A stretch of DNA of 64,000 bases from Mixophyes australis (taxonomy: Eukaryota; Chordata; Amphibia; Anura; Limnodynastidae). The translations under genes and the position numbers were made by a program. Each line of letters starts with the position of its first letter. Within the stretch, counting starts at the first letter, position 1. Shown piece after piece: positions 44,681-55,716 of the stretch. Under the pieces are notes generated by a model. It saw only the letters and a list, made by a program, of their open reading frames with translations, was not told where the DNA came from and did no database searches. The DNA lies in the NCBI GenBank assembly GCA_036250195.1, contig JAVHZZ010000005.1:73274505-73338504 (forward strand), written 5' to 3'.

Positions 44681-45460
44681 CATGTTCTCCAGAAGCAGCA
44701 AGACGGCTCCTCCACCTACCCATGCTTTGTCGTCTCTGGGACAGGATTCAGATACAGGCTCTCCACAGCCTTCTATGGCCGAGGTAACCAAACAAGTAAA
44801 AGCCGCCATTTAATGGGAGTTTTTGGCCCTTGTCACAGAGTTACGCTCAGAAATTGCTGCTCTGGGCTCACGTACTGATTCCTTAGAAAAAACAACCGTC
44901 GATCTCTGCGCTTTCTAGACTTAAACAGACTTAACAGCTCTTTGCGCTGACCTAGATGCTCTCAAGGATCAACTGGAGGACCAAGAAAGTCGTTTCTGCC
45001 AGAATAATATTATACTCAAAAATGTTCCGTAGAAGACTTAGGCTCCTTCTTGCAGTGTCTGTTCTTCACCTTGGTCCCAGAATTACCATTTTCTGATTTT
45101 TGGCTGAAATTTGCTAACCGAGCCCTCCGGCCCAAACTGCAACCATCTCAACCACATCGAGATGTTATCGTACGATTACATTATTACTACATGAAAGAGA
45201 AGATCCTCCATGCAGCCCGCGACCAACGGGACATTTCCTATTCTGAGACCAATCCACTTTTCTTTCAGGACCTCTCACCAACTACCCTGAAGAAACGATG
45301 AGACCTTTCTGACATCGCTCAACGCTTCTGATCTGCTGGTATCAGCTATCGCTGGGAATTCACATTTCAGCTTACCTTTTCCTACGACAATCACACGCAC
45401 TCAATCAAGACTCCTAAACAAGGCCAGGACCTGTTATAAAATTTGAAATTACTTGACCTT
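44681..45460 (+). pseudogene. L1 (copy 1) ORF1
   Basis: The frame at 44681 starts MFSRSSKTAPPPTHALSSLG and has a Ser/Pro-rich head. It is followed in shifted frames by a coiled-coil-like segment (LRSEIAALGSRTDSLE, DLDALKDQLEDQESR) and then ANRALRPKLQPSQPHRDVIV, HAARDQRDISY and SAGISYRWEFTFQLTFSY. These are the RRM-like and C-terminal parts of vertebrate L1 ORF1p, an RNA-binding chaperone. Stops (TAA at about 44812, TAG at about 44917) and frameshifts disable it. Confidence 0.8.
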
Positions 45461-46717
45461 CCAGGCTCGTCCTCGTCCACATCATCAGTAACCCGCAAAC
45501 GACCTCCACAAGCTGAATGGTCTATTAACTATGTAAATATTACAACTTGGACTTTTTCTACTCCTAGTGTTGCACATCCGTTACACATGCTTTAATGTCA
45601 TTTTTTTACATTATGTTTGTGTTACAGTATTCTGACCGATTTTATTTAATGCCTGTCTTGTTTGGGGTGCCGACATGACAGGGAACGTCTAGTACCCATG
45701 CTCGATCTTACTTGTTCATGGGACTTTATCGTGATTTATGTTCTCTCTTGTTCCTAACATGGCTCTCCATTCACACATAGTGACCAGACAATATATATTT
45801 TTGTAGTTTTCATGGTCTCTAGTTGTTTCTCTTGCTCTCATTCATTTCTTAATAATGTCAGATTGTTTTATTAAGTTTATTTGCAGTTCTCTCAAGATAG
45901 ATGGATTTTGCTCTTAGAATTTCTGTTAACTCCCTCGCTGGCTTGAGGGACACTCAGGCTTTGTTAATACATGCTGGTCACTTATTTAGCCGCCAACTTG
46001 TCCCCCACTAGGTGTCCCCGGACATGGCGCTGCCCCACTCCTATGTTTCCTATTTCAGTTAATGATGTGTATTTGTTTTTTTTCTTCTCATCTATTTCGT
46101 TTGCTCTGTTTGGATGTAAATGCTCAGTTAATATATATTGTTGTGTTTTTTTTCTTGTTTTTTTCTGACACCAGTTATTTCTATTGCTCACACTCGCATC
46201 AGAATTCTTACTAAACTTAGTCGCAATTCTCTTAAGACATATAAGACTGGTCCTTAAATATTTTGGTTAATCTCTGCCTTGATGGGGGCCGCTGTCTTAG
46301 GGGACACTCTGTGGTCGATCTCTATTGACTCATCGTGGTCATTTATTTAAGTCCCAACTTGTGTTCCGCTGGTTGTTACCAGACATGGTGTTGCCCCACT
46401 CCTATGCTTTCTCTATTGGTTAATGGTGCGCTCTCTTTGTTGTTGTAATCTTTTTTTGTTTTTCTTTATATACTTAGTTTGTTCTGATTGGATGTAAATA
46501 CTCTCTTTCTATTTATCTTGTGTAATGCACTTTCATAGCCCCTTTTTTCATGACCCACTATCAGTCACTTGTCCTGTCTGATTTGGGCAATCCATGCCTA
46601 GCCCCTCTTTTCCAGTACCTATGTTGTACCACTTTTTTCGAGTCTGGACCGATTTCCTTCTGGGGAGACTGGTCTTTCCCTCAGAGCTAATGGCCTGAAT
46701 CCCCTACTAAACATACA
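45461..46717 (+). mobile_element. L1 (copy 1) inter-ORF and ORF2 5' region, unreadable
   Basis: T-rich sequence between ORF1 and the first readable endonuclease blocks. It contains two related segments ('ggacatggcgctgccccact' near 46020, 'agacatggtgttgccccact' near 46382), suggesting an internal duplication of roughly 360 bp. No L1 ORF2 block is readable here. Confidence 0.5.
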
Positions 46718-47086
46718 ATGGTATTAAAACATTATAAATGCCTTAGGGTGTACATTGTCTTCCTGCAGGAAACACACTTTAAAACTCCTCGTCCACAATT
46801 GACATGTAAAAGAAACACACACTCTTATTACGCATCCTCGGACAGTAAACAAAGAAGCACTGCCATCCTTATCCATCGCAACATCTCTTTCTCACTGGAA
46901 TCTCTTTTTGCAGATCCGCTTGGCAGATATTTAATCCTGGTGGGTTCTCTTGGCCTTGCCAAACTAACTTTAGTTTTGCTGTATGCTTCCAATGTGGGAC
47001 AGGGTACCTTTTTCTCAGCTTTTTTCGAGCATCTCTCCTCCCGGGCCCAAGGCCAAGTAAACATAGGTGATGATTTTAGACTCTAA
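46718..47086 (+). pseudogene. L1 (copy 1) ORF2 endonuclease segment
   Basis: A 122-codon frame: VYIVFLQETHFK (metal-binding Glu of the apurinic-type endonuclease), YYASSDSKQRSTAILIH and NIGDDFRL. These match the N-terminal endonuclease of L1 ORF2, which nicks the target DNA. It ends at a stop and is followed by a large gap in the expected endonuclease and linker. Confidence 0.8.
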
Positions 47087-47678
47087 TGTGGAACACTTCC
47101 CTGTATCCTCCTTCCATGCCTCCTCTTGTCGAGAATCCAGAACCTTGACTTCCCTCCTTAAGTCCTTTCTCCCTTCCCTCCTTATGAACTTCACGGTGCT
47201 TCACGTCTATCCCATCCCACTGGTAGACAATGAGCATGGAGGGCCCCTTCTACGAGGCATCGCCTCCCTTTACCTTACTGCTTCTGCCCTGGCCAATGGC
47301 TTCCAATCCTCTCTCTTTGTGATACATAATGGCACTCGCCAGTGGTGCCCACTATCCCCACTCATATTCGCTTTAATGATTGAGCTTCTAGCCCGTAAAA
47401 TCCACACTAATCCTGATATCTTAGGAGTCCACATGGGCCCCTCTGAACACAAATTATCCCTCTACACGGATGACATTCTTCTATCAATTACAAAGCCTCA
47501 CATATCACTTCCAAATCTCCTTAGCAATATATCCCTCTTTGGCACCCTCTCTTACTGCAAAATCCATGCCTCTAAATCAGAAATTCGTGACTTAAATGTT
47601 CCCCCCGTCCTTTTATCATCCCTTAAATCTAGCTTCAACTTCCGATGGCAGTTACATAAATTAAAATACCTAGAGGTT
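47087..47678 (+). pseudogene. L1 (copy 1) ORF2 reverse transcriptase
   Basis: Part of a 296-codon frame. RT blocks are visible: ASALANGFQSSLFVIHNGTR, QWCPLSPLIFALMIELLARK, ILGVHMGPSEHKLSLYTDDI. The strand-defining 'TRQGCPLSP' block has Trp for Gly, and the catalytic YADD is YTDD with both Asp retained. After KLKYLEV at about 47678 the frame leaves this copy: the next sequence belongs to a later L1 insertion. Fingers and part of the palm upstream are missing. Confidence 0.87.
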
Positions 47679-48186
47679 CCAATTTCCAGGTTTAAAAAAA
47701 ACATTTTACATTATCTGATTTCGGCTGCAAAAGCAGTGATTCCAACCCGATGGAGATCTTCTAACCCCCCAACCATCCGGGAGTGGTTCCAGAGATTGGA
47801 GTTTTATAGAATTATGGATGAGCTTTTACTTTCATCTGCTGATAAAGTTACTGAATATTACTCCATTTGGAGCCCATGGCTCGAATTCCAGGACTCCGAT
47901 AAATTGAATCATTTAAACAAACCAGTTCTCTCACCTACTCTCCTTGTTAGGACTTGAATTGTTTATTTACATAATCTGTACTAGGAAACATTGCCCCCCC
48001 CCTTACTTATCCCCGTCTCTGTCTTTTCCTTTTTCTCTCTTCCTTCTTCTTCTATTATAACATTTATTTGAATGTGTTATTATGACATTTTGTATTAATG
48101 AGGTGGTTTTGTTATCCACTTATCTGTTCTTGTGAATCTCTGTTGAAACTGCCTTAAAAACTTCAATAAAGATAAATATTATAAAA
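47679..48186 (+). mobile_element. Second L1 (3' end only) inserted in L1 copy 1
   Basis: The insert is flanked by the direct repeat AAAATACCTAGAGGTT at 47663-47678 and 48187-48202 (16 bp). It encodes the ORF2 C-terminal end (HYLISAAKAVIPTRWRS, TIREWFQRLEFYRIMDE, KVTEYYSIWSPWLEFQD), followed by a stop at 47956, a 3' UTR, 'ttcaataaagataaat' (polyadenylation signal at about 48164) and a short A-tail. These are the hallmarks of target-primed reverse transcription of a 5'-truncated L1. The host L1 reading continues directly after the duplication. Confidence 0.93.
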
Positions 48187-48202
48187 AAAATACCTAGAGG
48201 TT

Positions 48203-49055
48203 TACCTGACTCGCTCCTATGATCAACTGTATGTAGAAAATTTCCCTCTGTTATTGTCTGCCATCAAAGTGGATCTCTTAAAATGGGAAACACTCATAAT
48301 ATCCTGGATGGGCAGGATAAACTCTCTTAAAATGAATATCCTTCCTCGCCTCTTATATCTTTTTCAAGCTTTGTCCCTTAAAGATCCCACCAACTCTTTC
48401 AAAGTCCTACAACAAATGGCCACAAAGTTTGTTTGGTCAGCTAGGAAATCCAGGATCCGTATGCAGTTACTTCATAAACCAACCCAGGAAGATGGGCTCG
48501 GAGTCCCTAATTTACTCAAATATTATCGCACTACTAAACTTACCCAATGTGTACTCTTTCACTCCTTTCCGAGTCAACGAGTTTGGGTCGATATCAAAGC
48601 TGATCTCACCTGCCTCGCTACTCTGGCTCAGCACCGACCACCCCACTCACAACTACCCCCTTCGCATTCTTGAGAATGAGAGGTGTAGGGGTGGTTGCAA
48701 GTGGGGAGTTTCCCCAATGCCAAGAATATGACACCTTTATGGCATAATCCCTCTTTCCATCCAGATCATTTCTCCCACTGGACACATTGCGGCATAAACT
48801 TTCTTACTGATCTAGCTCTTCTTTAATTCTTCTCCTCTTTCGCTGATATACAGACATGTTTTCGTATTCCATCGTTTTTTTTTTCAGTACCTCCAACTTC
48901 GTCACGACATATGACACTATCCGTCGTACATATCCATCTCACTTCTCCACTGATCTCTACTTTCTACCACCTTATTCTTAAGCACAAATGCCCCCTCAAA
49001 GATCCCAACGAACTATAATGGGAGGAGGACATGGGGGAGGCGCTCACCCTGAACT
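48203..49055 (+). pseudogene. L1 (copy 1) ORF2, post-RT segment
   Basis: The reading resumes as LTRSYDQLYVENFPLLLSAI, VDLLKWETLIISWMGRINSL, KMNILPRLLYLFQALSL, then NSFKVLQQMATKFVWSARKS and GLGVPNLLKYY. These are the thumb and post-RT blocks of L1 ORF2 ('W.GR....KM..LPR.LYLFQ'). Stops occur from 48674 on. At 49064 a hAT MITE interrupts it. Confidence 0.85.
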
Positions 49056-49063
49056 TATCTAAG

Positions 49064-49441
49064 CAGGCCCGGCGCTCCCATTAGGCAACCTTAGGCAGTT
49101 GCCTAGGGCGCCGGGACCTGCAGGGCGCCGCTGACTAGATTTTCTAATCTAGTCAGCGGCTCAGGAGAGGGTTGCGCCGCCGCTGTTTTTCAGTGTCCGC
49201 AGCGCATCGGTAAAGTATCACGCTGTCTGTCACTGACAGACAATGTGAATATAGTTCTTTCCCGGCGCCCCCCTCCCCTTCCAGCATGCATCACTCCGCC
49301 TCCTGTGTGAAGAAGGCGCGGATCACCTAGAGAAAAGAAATAAAAGGTAAGTAAAATCTACTTATTTGTTTAGTGTGTTCGCAGTGGGGGGGGGGCGGCG
49401 AAATTTTGCCTAGGGCGCCGTGAACCCTAGCACCGGCGCTG
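49064..49441. mobile_element. 378-bp hAT MITE with TATCTAAG duplication
   Basis: The start is CAGGCCCGGCGCTCCC and the end AGCACCGGCGCTG, imperfect inverted termini. Flanks are TATCTAAG at 49056-49063 and 49442-49449, a perfect 8-bp hAT duplication. Repeated 'gcctagggcgccg' lies near both ends. It has no coding capacity. It sits within L1 ORF2. Confidence 0.92.
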
Positions 49442-49449
49442 TATCTAAG

Positions 49450-49865
49450 ACCTCTATGTGTGTTAAAATAAGTGAAAACAGCTGTAAGATTTTCTATCTG
49501 GTAGTTGAATCCACATCGCCTTCACAGATTATACCCGGGCACATCTCAGATGTGCTGTCGCCTGTGTGGACATGTGGGTACCCTGTCTCACATCTGGTGG
49601 CATTGTCCAAAATTATACCCCTTCACCTCTCTCCTATTCCCTGCTTCCTCGCTTAATTCCTAAAATTTCCAAACACACTCAGAAACTCATCAAACATATA
49701 CTTAGTGCAGTTAGATGTCAAATCACCCTTTTTTGGAAAAATCCAAACTCACTTCCACTCCCATCCATCATCAACCGCATATGGCAAGTATATTGTATGG
49801 AATATATTACTAGTATTCTCTGCCACATCCCCATACCATTTAATAAGGTCTCTAATAAGGACTAT
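49450..49865 (+). pseudogene. L1 (copy 1) ORF2 C-terminal zinc-knuckle region
   Basis: In one frame it reads LCGHVGTLSHIWWHCP, the Cys/His knuckle near the end of L1 ORF2. It is followed by KLIKHILSAVRCQITLFWKN and VYCMEYITSILC. Frameshifts occur before and within it. The 3' UTR and tail of copy 1 are not clear; the match fades at about 49865. Confidence 0.82.
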
Positions 49866-50340
49866 CAAAGTTACAGTTGTGATGTGGTTTATAAATCCTC
49901 AAAAGACGTACAGGAAAATAAAATAATGATGGAAATAATATCACATGGTAATAATAAAGGCATTAATGATAAAACAGTGAAAGAAAAATAGTGTTTCTTT
50001 TTTTTTTACATTTTGTTCCCATGAAATACATTTATTAGAATGTTGTTAATGTCTACTGAACATAAAAATAAATTTTACAGTAGCTCGTGATTGCAAGCTC
50101 ATGTGACAGCATTGAGATATGGTTACCCAGTGTGCAAAATATAGTACGTAATTTAGTGTTTAGAACATTGTTCATTAGTAGTAGTACAAATAGCTCTTCG
50201 ATATGTAACAGAATATCCTTCTTTATTACAGATATGAAACAAAGTGTTCTGGCTAGAACTTAACATGCAAAGTATGTATTAAAAAGTAATAAGAACTACC
50301 GCAAGTAGTAAATAAAAACTGGAATAATATCTAAATTGGC
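49866..50340. other. No recognised feature
   Basis: AT-rich DNA with a T-run at 49998-50009. No motif assigned. Confidence 0.5.
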
Positions 50341-50945
50341 TCTCAGGGAGCCAATCATTGATGAAATAGTCACTCAAGTGTTTCAAAGCGCTAGTGTAAC
50401 AACCTCTATTAGACAAAGTATTACATAAGTCTCTTCAAAAGTGTCTGTTCTCCTTATCAGATAGATCTCTAATCCCCCAAACAATACAAGTACCTGTGAT
50501 TAATCATAGGAGTAGTCGTTCAATATACAAGTAGAGTGTGTCTCATGCCTGCGTCACAACAGAAATTGAAGATCCTGTGTGAGTTTGACAAGTTCAAACA
50601 AGGTATAATAAACATGTAGCCTAACCGTTTTCTCCAAATGTTCGTACAGAATAAAAGATGACCAAAGTACCTTATGTTATATAGTGCCAATGTTCACAGA
50701 AAGGGTACATTAACTTACCCCTATAAGGTCTTCTAGTCAGGGCGTCTGGTCCTCCGTTGCTTCTTCCATTTTCTTTCAGCAGTATCTCTGTGATCTGTGA
50801 TCTGTGTAATGTCGGTGTTAGAGTAGTGTAAAAAGAATCAGGTTCCCATGTGTAAGAAATTGGTGAGGTAAACAAAATAATGAAGCAGTAAGGAGATACA
50901 CGACCCAACGCGTTTCACCCATCAATAGGGGCTTCATCAAGGATG
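50341..50945 (-). mobile_element. Penelope-like repeat with hammerhead-type motif C
   Basis: On the minus strand the repeat opens with a hammerhead-like core (50945-50901). It runs as non-coding sequence to about 50341, where 'aaacacttgagtgac' resembles the 'caagagtgcc' tail of the other two repeats. No target duplication was established. Confidence 0.45.
50901..50945 (-). ncRNA. Hammerhead-ribozyme-like motif C
   Basis: Minus strand: CATCC (stem I 5' strand), TTGATGA (only C3 differs from CTGATGA), stem II AGCCCC-TATTGAT-GGGT, GAAA at 50916-50913, stem III ACGCGT, then T at the cleavage position, and GGGTCG as the stem I 3' strand. It is the closest of the three to the consensus. Confidence 0.6.
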
Positions 50946-50950
50946 TCATG

Positions 50951-52240
50951 TTACATCATGCATAGTGGACTGTCATCATCACTAATTGGGACTAGCCTTT
51001 CAGTTGGAGCAAGATCTACGGCAAAAACTCAAATAACTTTGATGTGCATAGGGCTTATTCAGGATGTGTCTGCGAGCACATGAGTTTGAAATACCCCTTT
51101 TGTACATTTATTATGGCAAAATGCCCCTTCCTCACTTAGATCACTACCCGAAGTTGTAAGCTGTAGTAAGTGCACCTTGCGCTCACTATCACACGAACGT
51201 TGCTTGCATATACATCCGTTCTTGCTGTTTCGTGGCATACCTGTCTGTTCTGGTTATGCTCAGAGAGATTCTGTGTACAATATGCTCAAAATCAACAGAT
51301 ACGTGCCTTGATGAATCATAAGTCTGAAGCAGCTGGAGCCGCTTTCACATCATAAATGCATGGAAAGGGTTAAAACAGAGAGTTGCTATTCATCATCTGG
51401 AGTAACCAGTTTCCTCCTATAGTGTTCTCCCTAGGACTTGTGTCAGACTCCTAGTCACCAGACCAGCAGGGGAAAACCCACGTGGGGATGACATCTCTCC
51501 ACGCCCATCTCCAACCCAAGGGCTTGTGAGCCAATGGCATTTTTGATGAACGTGAGATAACCTTACATGAAGGAATTTCAACTGTGGGAATTCCGAACTG
51601 TTAAAAAAGAGCCTGCAGCTTAGTGTTGGAGATCTTTCTCCTACCAGCTCCAATATGTGTCCTAATCACAAATCTGCATCGAGCTGCATCCTTGGCTGAA
51701 TATTTTGCAATGATGAAACTCTACTCCAATGGGAGCTGCTAGTGAGTCTGCCCAGGTGGTGTGCCTATAGAAATAATGTGACTTTGGTGCAGACTCCTAC
51801 AATCTCTGTAGAGAGAGCAAGGCTGAGCGTCTGGGACCAGCAAGTCACAAGGATTACATTTAACAGTTTGGCCAGAGTCTAGAAATCAGAGGGATCCAGA
51901 GAGCCTGCATGCTGCATTGCTGTAACAAAACCATCAGGACCGCTAACTTCGGATACATTTTGTCAGAGTGAGATTATACAATTTAGCCATAAACTTTCTT
52001 ACAACTTGGCCCCGGCCAAAGAAATACTGTTTAAACATTTAACGGTTGCTAATATCTTATCTGGGGATATTTTGGGGCATATTTTAGATGCTCGTGATTG
52101 TTTTGGGTATTGTTTAATTGTACTGTTTACTATAGTTATTGTTTCACAGTTGAGTCTGCACCTTCTGTAATAAAAATACTTTTGTATCTTCCACTCTTTT
52201 TTGTCTGTGTGATCCAAAGTAACCAAAGGTACAGGGTTAC
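50951..52240. other. Unrecognised stretch, possibly LTR at its end
   Basis: No domain was found. At 52164-52180 'ctgtaataaaaatactt' could be a polyadenylation signal of an unplaced LTR. Confidence 0.4.
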
Positions 52241-52597
52241 TGTCACACTTTCTAGAACTGAGATGGCTACCTGCTGGTATTGACACTACCCTACAGTGAG
52301 GTGTGGAGTCTAACTCACCTCCGGTCTTCTTCAGGGACCCCCACAAGGGAGTTTGGATTTAACTGTGGGAGACACACAGGTCACTGTCCTCAGAGAGATT
52401 TACCAGCAAAGCAACAGAGGGAAAGGATGGTCAGGCGATCCAGGTCCAATCAGTGCGGTCAGAAATAATACAGGAGTGATCCAAAAGTGAGGTCAGGCAA
52501 GCCGTGTCAGACACAGAAGCAACCAGATGCCGCCCTGTCATAGGAGGCAGGTGTCCGTCCCTGTGCAGAAGCAGAGACAGAGGGGTGGCACCTGACA
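52241..52597 (-). mobile_element. Solo gypsy LTR, 357 bp
   Basis: On the minus strand it begins TGTCAGGTGCCACCCC and ends ...GTGTGACA, like the LTR at 40222-40763. The 3' part shares 'ctgctggtatt', 'gaggtgtggagtctaac' and 'cagggacccc' with that LTR. Flanks GTTAC (52236-52240) and GATAC (52598-52602) are a 5-bp duplication with one mismatch. It is shorter than the 542-bp copy, so some internal sequence is missing. Confidence 0.8.
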
Positions 52598-52739
52598 GAT
52601 ACTCTCTGAGTCTAAAGCCCTGGTATCCTGACACCTATGTGCACAGAAGCAAGATGAAGCTTTCAAAAAAAGCAATAAATAAATTGAGAAGGTTCATTGA
52701 TTGTATTGGGGTTGTTGTGCTGTATTTACCACTGGGTGT

Positions 52740-53150
52740 CTTGAATGTATACATGGCATCATGAAATTGGATTTTTTCCAGGGTATTTGAAGGTTATGGG
52801 TATTCCAACAGGACAATGACCACAAACACATTTCAAAAATCACCCAAAAATCCCTCAAAAATGGTTCAAGACAAGAAGTCCAGATCTAACTCCAAAAGAA
52901 CACCTGTAGAAAGATCTGGGAGAGGGCACCCTTCAACCCTGTGAGAACTGGAGGAGTTTGCACAAGAAAAGTGGTTCAAACTGCCAGTAGAGAGGTGCAG
53001 AAAGCTCATCTATGGCTATAGGAAACGGTTGATTGCAGTTATTTTTACCAAAGGCTTTGCTTCCAAGTATTAAGGCCAGGGTTTCAATCATTTTGTTAAT
53101 GCCATTTCTTTTCATTTTCCAATTTAAAAAGATATGCAAAATTTTAAATT
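52740..53150 (+). pseudogene. Tc1/mariner transposase C-terminal fragment
   Basis: Plus-strand fragments correspond to HGIMK.DFFQG, QQDNDPKHTSKIT (the second catalytic Asp block, with the typical 'QDNDPKHT'), SPDLTPKEH (third acidic block, usually SPDLNPIE) and ETVDCSYFYQ-like sequence at the end. Several stops and shifts occur. The N-terminal DNA-binding half is absent. The transposase would cut and join Tc1-type ends at TA; this fragment cannot. Confidence 0.8.
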
Positions 53151-53479
53151 CAGAATCAGAAACAAAGTCAAAAACAAAGTCATATTAACAGCGAAAGAAT
53201 GTCCAATAAATTCTGTTACTCTGTGTTACAACATGTATACTATAGCTAAACCCTAACACAGTTACACAATTCATTGATTCCTACTAGAGATGTTCACTGA
53301 CCACTGTGTTTTGGTTTTTGATTTTGGATCTGGATTAAATTTGGTTTTGGTTTTGGCAAAACTGCCCTTGCGTGTTTTGGTTTTTGGACCTGTATTTTTA
53401 AGAAAAAATAGGTAAAATATGCTAAAATCACATAATTTTGCTCTTTTTTGTTCCTACATTATTATTAACCTCAATAACA

Positions 53480-54480
53480 CTATACTAGTGTTACATCTGT
53501 GTCCAATATCCACCATTAATGCAGCAGGAATAAGACAGTCAATTAATATCCTGTGTCCCCATTACCAAATTCCAACTCAACACCATTTTACTACACAAGC
53601 AGTTCCTCACCTGTACCAGGAGGTTACAAAAAAGATAATAATTGGGATACAAAATGCCATTCTACCCACTATACTCTTGACCACAGATATGGGGACAAGT
53701 GAAACTGGGAAAACTAAACATTATATGACTGTGGCAGCCCACTGGGTTGGTAAATTGCCTTCAGCAACAGGAACAGCAGCATCTAACAAACAATGCCAGA
53801 TCTTTCAGAGGCAGGCTACTCTGTGTGTCATCTGCTTCATTAAGAGGCATACTGCTGACAACCTGTATGTAGGAGAATGCAGCAACTGCAAGAAGAATAG
53901 AATTTGAGGAAGAATGTACTTTAGTCCAGTGCAGTGGAGAATACTTTCCGTGTTGTGCAAGATGCTGAAACCACTCGAAGTAGTCACCTGTGAAGAGAGT
54001 GCAGACACGGTTAGCTTGAGTCAAGTGATTCTCCTAATTAGACATTTTGAAAAGCAGCTAGAGAAATTGAAGGAGGAAATGAAACAAAGCAATTCCACTA
54101 ACTATGCTGGACTTGTAGATTAAGTATTTTATTCTCTTTGCCATGATCCAAGAGTTATCAACATCTTGCAATCGGATCACTACATCTTGGCAACTGTGCT
54201 TGATCCTAAGTTTAAGAGCTATGTCTTCTCTTTCTTTCCAACTGACCCAGATCTCAAGAGATACAATGAGCTCCTGGTCAGCAAGCTGACAGCTCAAGTG
54301 GTACATGACACAACAATATCTCCTCCTTCAGTTTCTCTGGCAACTGCTTCTATGAAAAAATGTAGTTTCCCCAAGACACCCAGTGGTGATGCAGAGGAGT
54401 CAACACAACATTTTGACATTTGGTCTGGTCTAAAAGAATTGAACAAAACTTGTGACAGCTCTGCCGTAAAATGAACTACA
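53480..54480 (+). pseudogene. hAT copy 3 transposase remnant
   Basis: The readable parts are ILPTILLTTDMGTSETGK (catalytic Asp block, with Gly for Trp), HYMTVAAHWVG and RRHTADNL-like sequence. The SDNATN, CFAHTI and RWNST blocks present in copy 2 are missing: 53866 passes directly to the segment after them. Then come VITLL-like helices and SDHYILATVLDPKFKSYVFS, ending at a stop at 54474. The hATC domain is also missing. It is an internal-deletion derivative that could only move with enzyme supplied in trans. Confidence 0.82.
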
Positions 54481-54879
54481 AATTCCATGAGGAAGGCCAT
54501 TACCGGCAATTTCATCAAAGTGCACAGACTTCTGTGATAGTGTATTCCAGCGGGGATGAATTAGTATTGTTTGAGGATGATGTACACACTGATGAGGGTG
54601 AATATGATGACAGTGTAGATTGCAGATGCTGAGATCTAGCTGAGAGAAGGGAGCTAGTTGATACTGGTATGCTTGTTAATATTTTGGGTAGAATGGCATG
54701 TTAGCAATTTTATGCTTTTCTACAGTAAACTTTCACCTTTTTTAGAGAAGTGTTTTTTTCTTTCAAAAGGTACAAGCTTTTTATTTACATTTTTGTTTCC
54801 CTGACTTAAAACTATGCACTTGAACATAAGCTTTAGCACATGAGGTAGAGTGATTAGTATTATCCTGACTGAGACTGGA

Positions 54880-55480
54880 GATTGACAAGAACAATGTGAC
54901 TGAAGACTGGAGAGTGACATGGACACTGCCACCACTAATGTTTTTATATGAGCTATGGCACAGTAGAATGTCACTGGAGACTTTTAAGAACACTGCCAGC
55001 CCTATTATTACAATTTCTGTTTCAGCACTAAACACTGCCACCTCTCCTATTTCTGAGTGAGCTATGGCACAGTACAATGTGACTGTAGATTTTGAAGAAT
55101 ACTGCCAGCCCTATTATTTCTAGCTCAGTAATGACAATTAGCAATGGAGCTCTCCTGTTTGTGTGTGAGCTATATAACACAGTACAATGTGACTGCAGAT
55201 TTAGAACAAGACTTCCAGCCCTATTATTTCTATTTCAGCAATGACAATTAGCAATGGAGCAATGGAGCTCTCCTGTTTGTGTGTTACCTATATAACACAG
55301 TACAATGTGACTGCAGATTTAGAACAAGACTGCCAGCCCTATTATTTCTATTTCAGCAAAGACAATTAGCAATGGGGCTCTCCTGTTTCTGTGTGAGCTA
55401 TAACTCAGTAGAATGTCACTGGAGACATTGCTACCCCTCCTCTATCTGTTCTAGCTATGATGTTGCCCAACTGTACTAGA
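54880..55480 (+). repeat. Tandem subterminal repeats of hAT copy 3
   Basis: Five or so units of about 100-130 bp share 'gagctat..cacagtacaatgt', 'gccagccctattatttctat' and 'agcaatggagctctcctg'. The same units occur in copy 1 and, inverted, at the left of copy 2. Confidence 0.8.
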
Positions 55481-55716
55481 AACTGCCAAGAACCGTGCTA
55501 CCCTTTCTGTGTCTCTCTGTGAAATGGCGCTGGATCGCTGTGGAGGGCGGGACTTATAGAATCCAAAACTTGTGAGATCCGACGATGTAACAATGACGTT
55601 TTGCCTCGTTTTTAATTCCGAGGGCGGCGGAAGTACCCAGCCGGCTCAGCTCAGTACTCGGATCTGCTAAGTGCGGGTGGACTCGGTTCTTGGAGAACCG
55701 AGCCTGAGCATCTCTA

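Larger units (their letters stand above)
53285..55716 (+). mobile_element. hAT copy 3, internally deleted, both ends present
   Basis: It starts TAGAGATGTTCACTGACC and ends ...GAGCATCTCTA. Flanks are ATTCCTAC (53277-53284) and about AATCCTAC at the right (one mismatch, depending on where the final base is placed), an 8-bp hAT-type duplication. The left end sequence ('gttttggtttttg'-rich) differs from that of copy 2, while the right end matches the inverted left end of copy 2. The BED finger and N-terminal region are absent. Confidence 0.75.

Noticed and set aside
50590..50950. 'acgcgtttc' block as an MluI-box cell-cycle promoter element
   Set aside because: The surrounding bases fit a hammerhead-type core better and recur in two other repeats.
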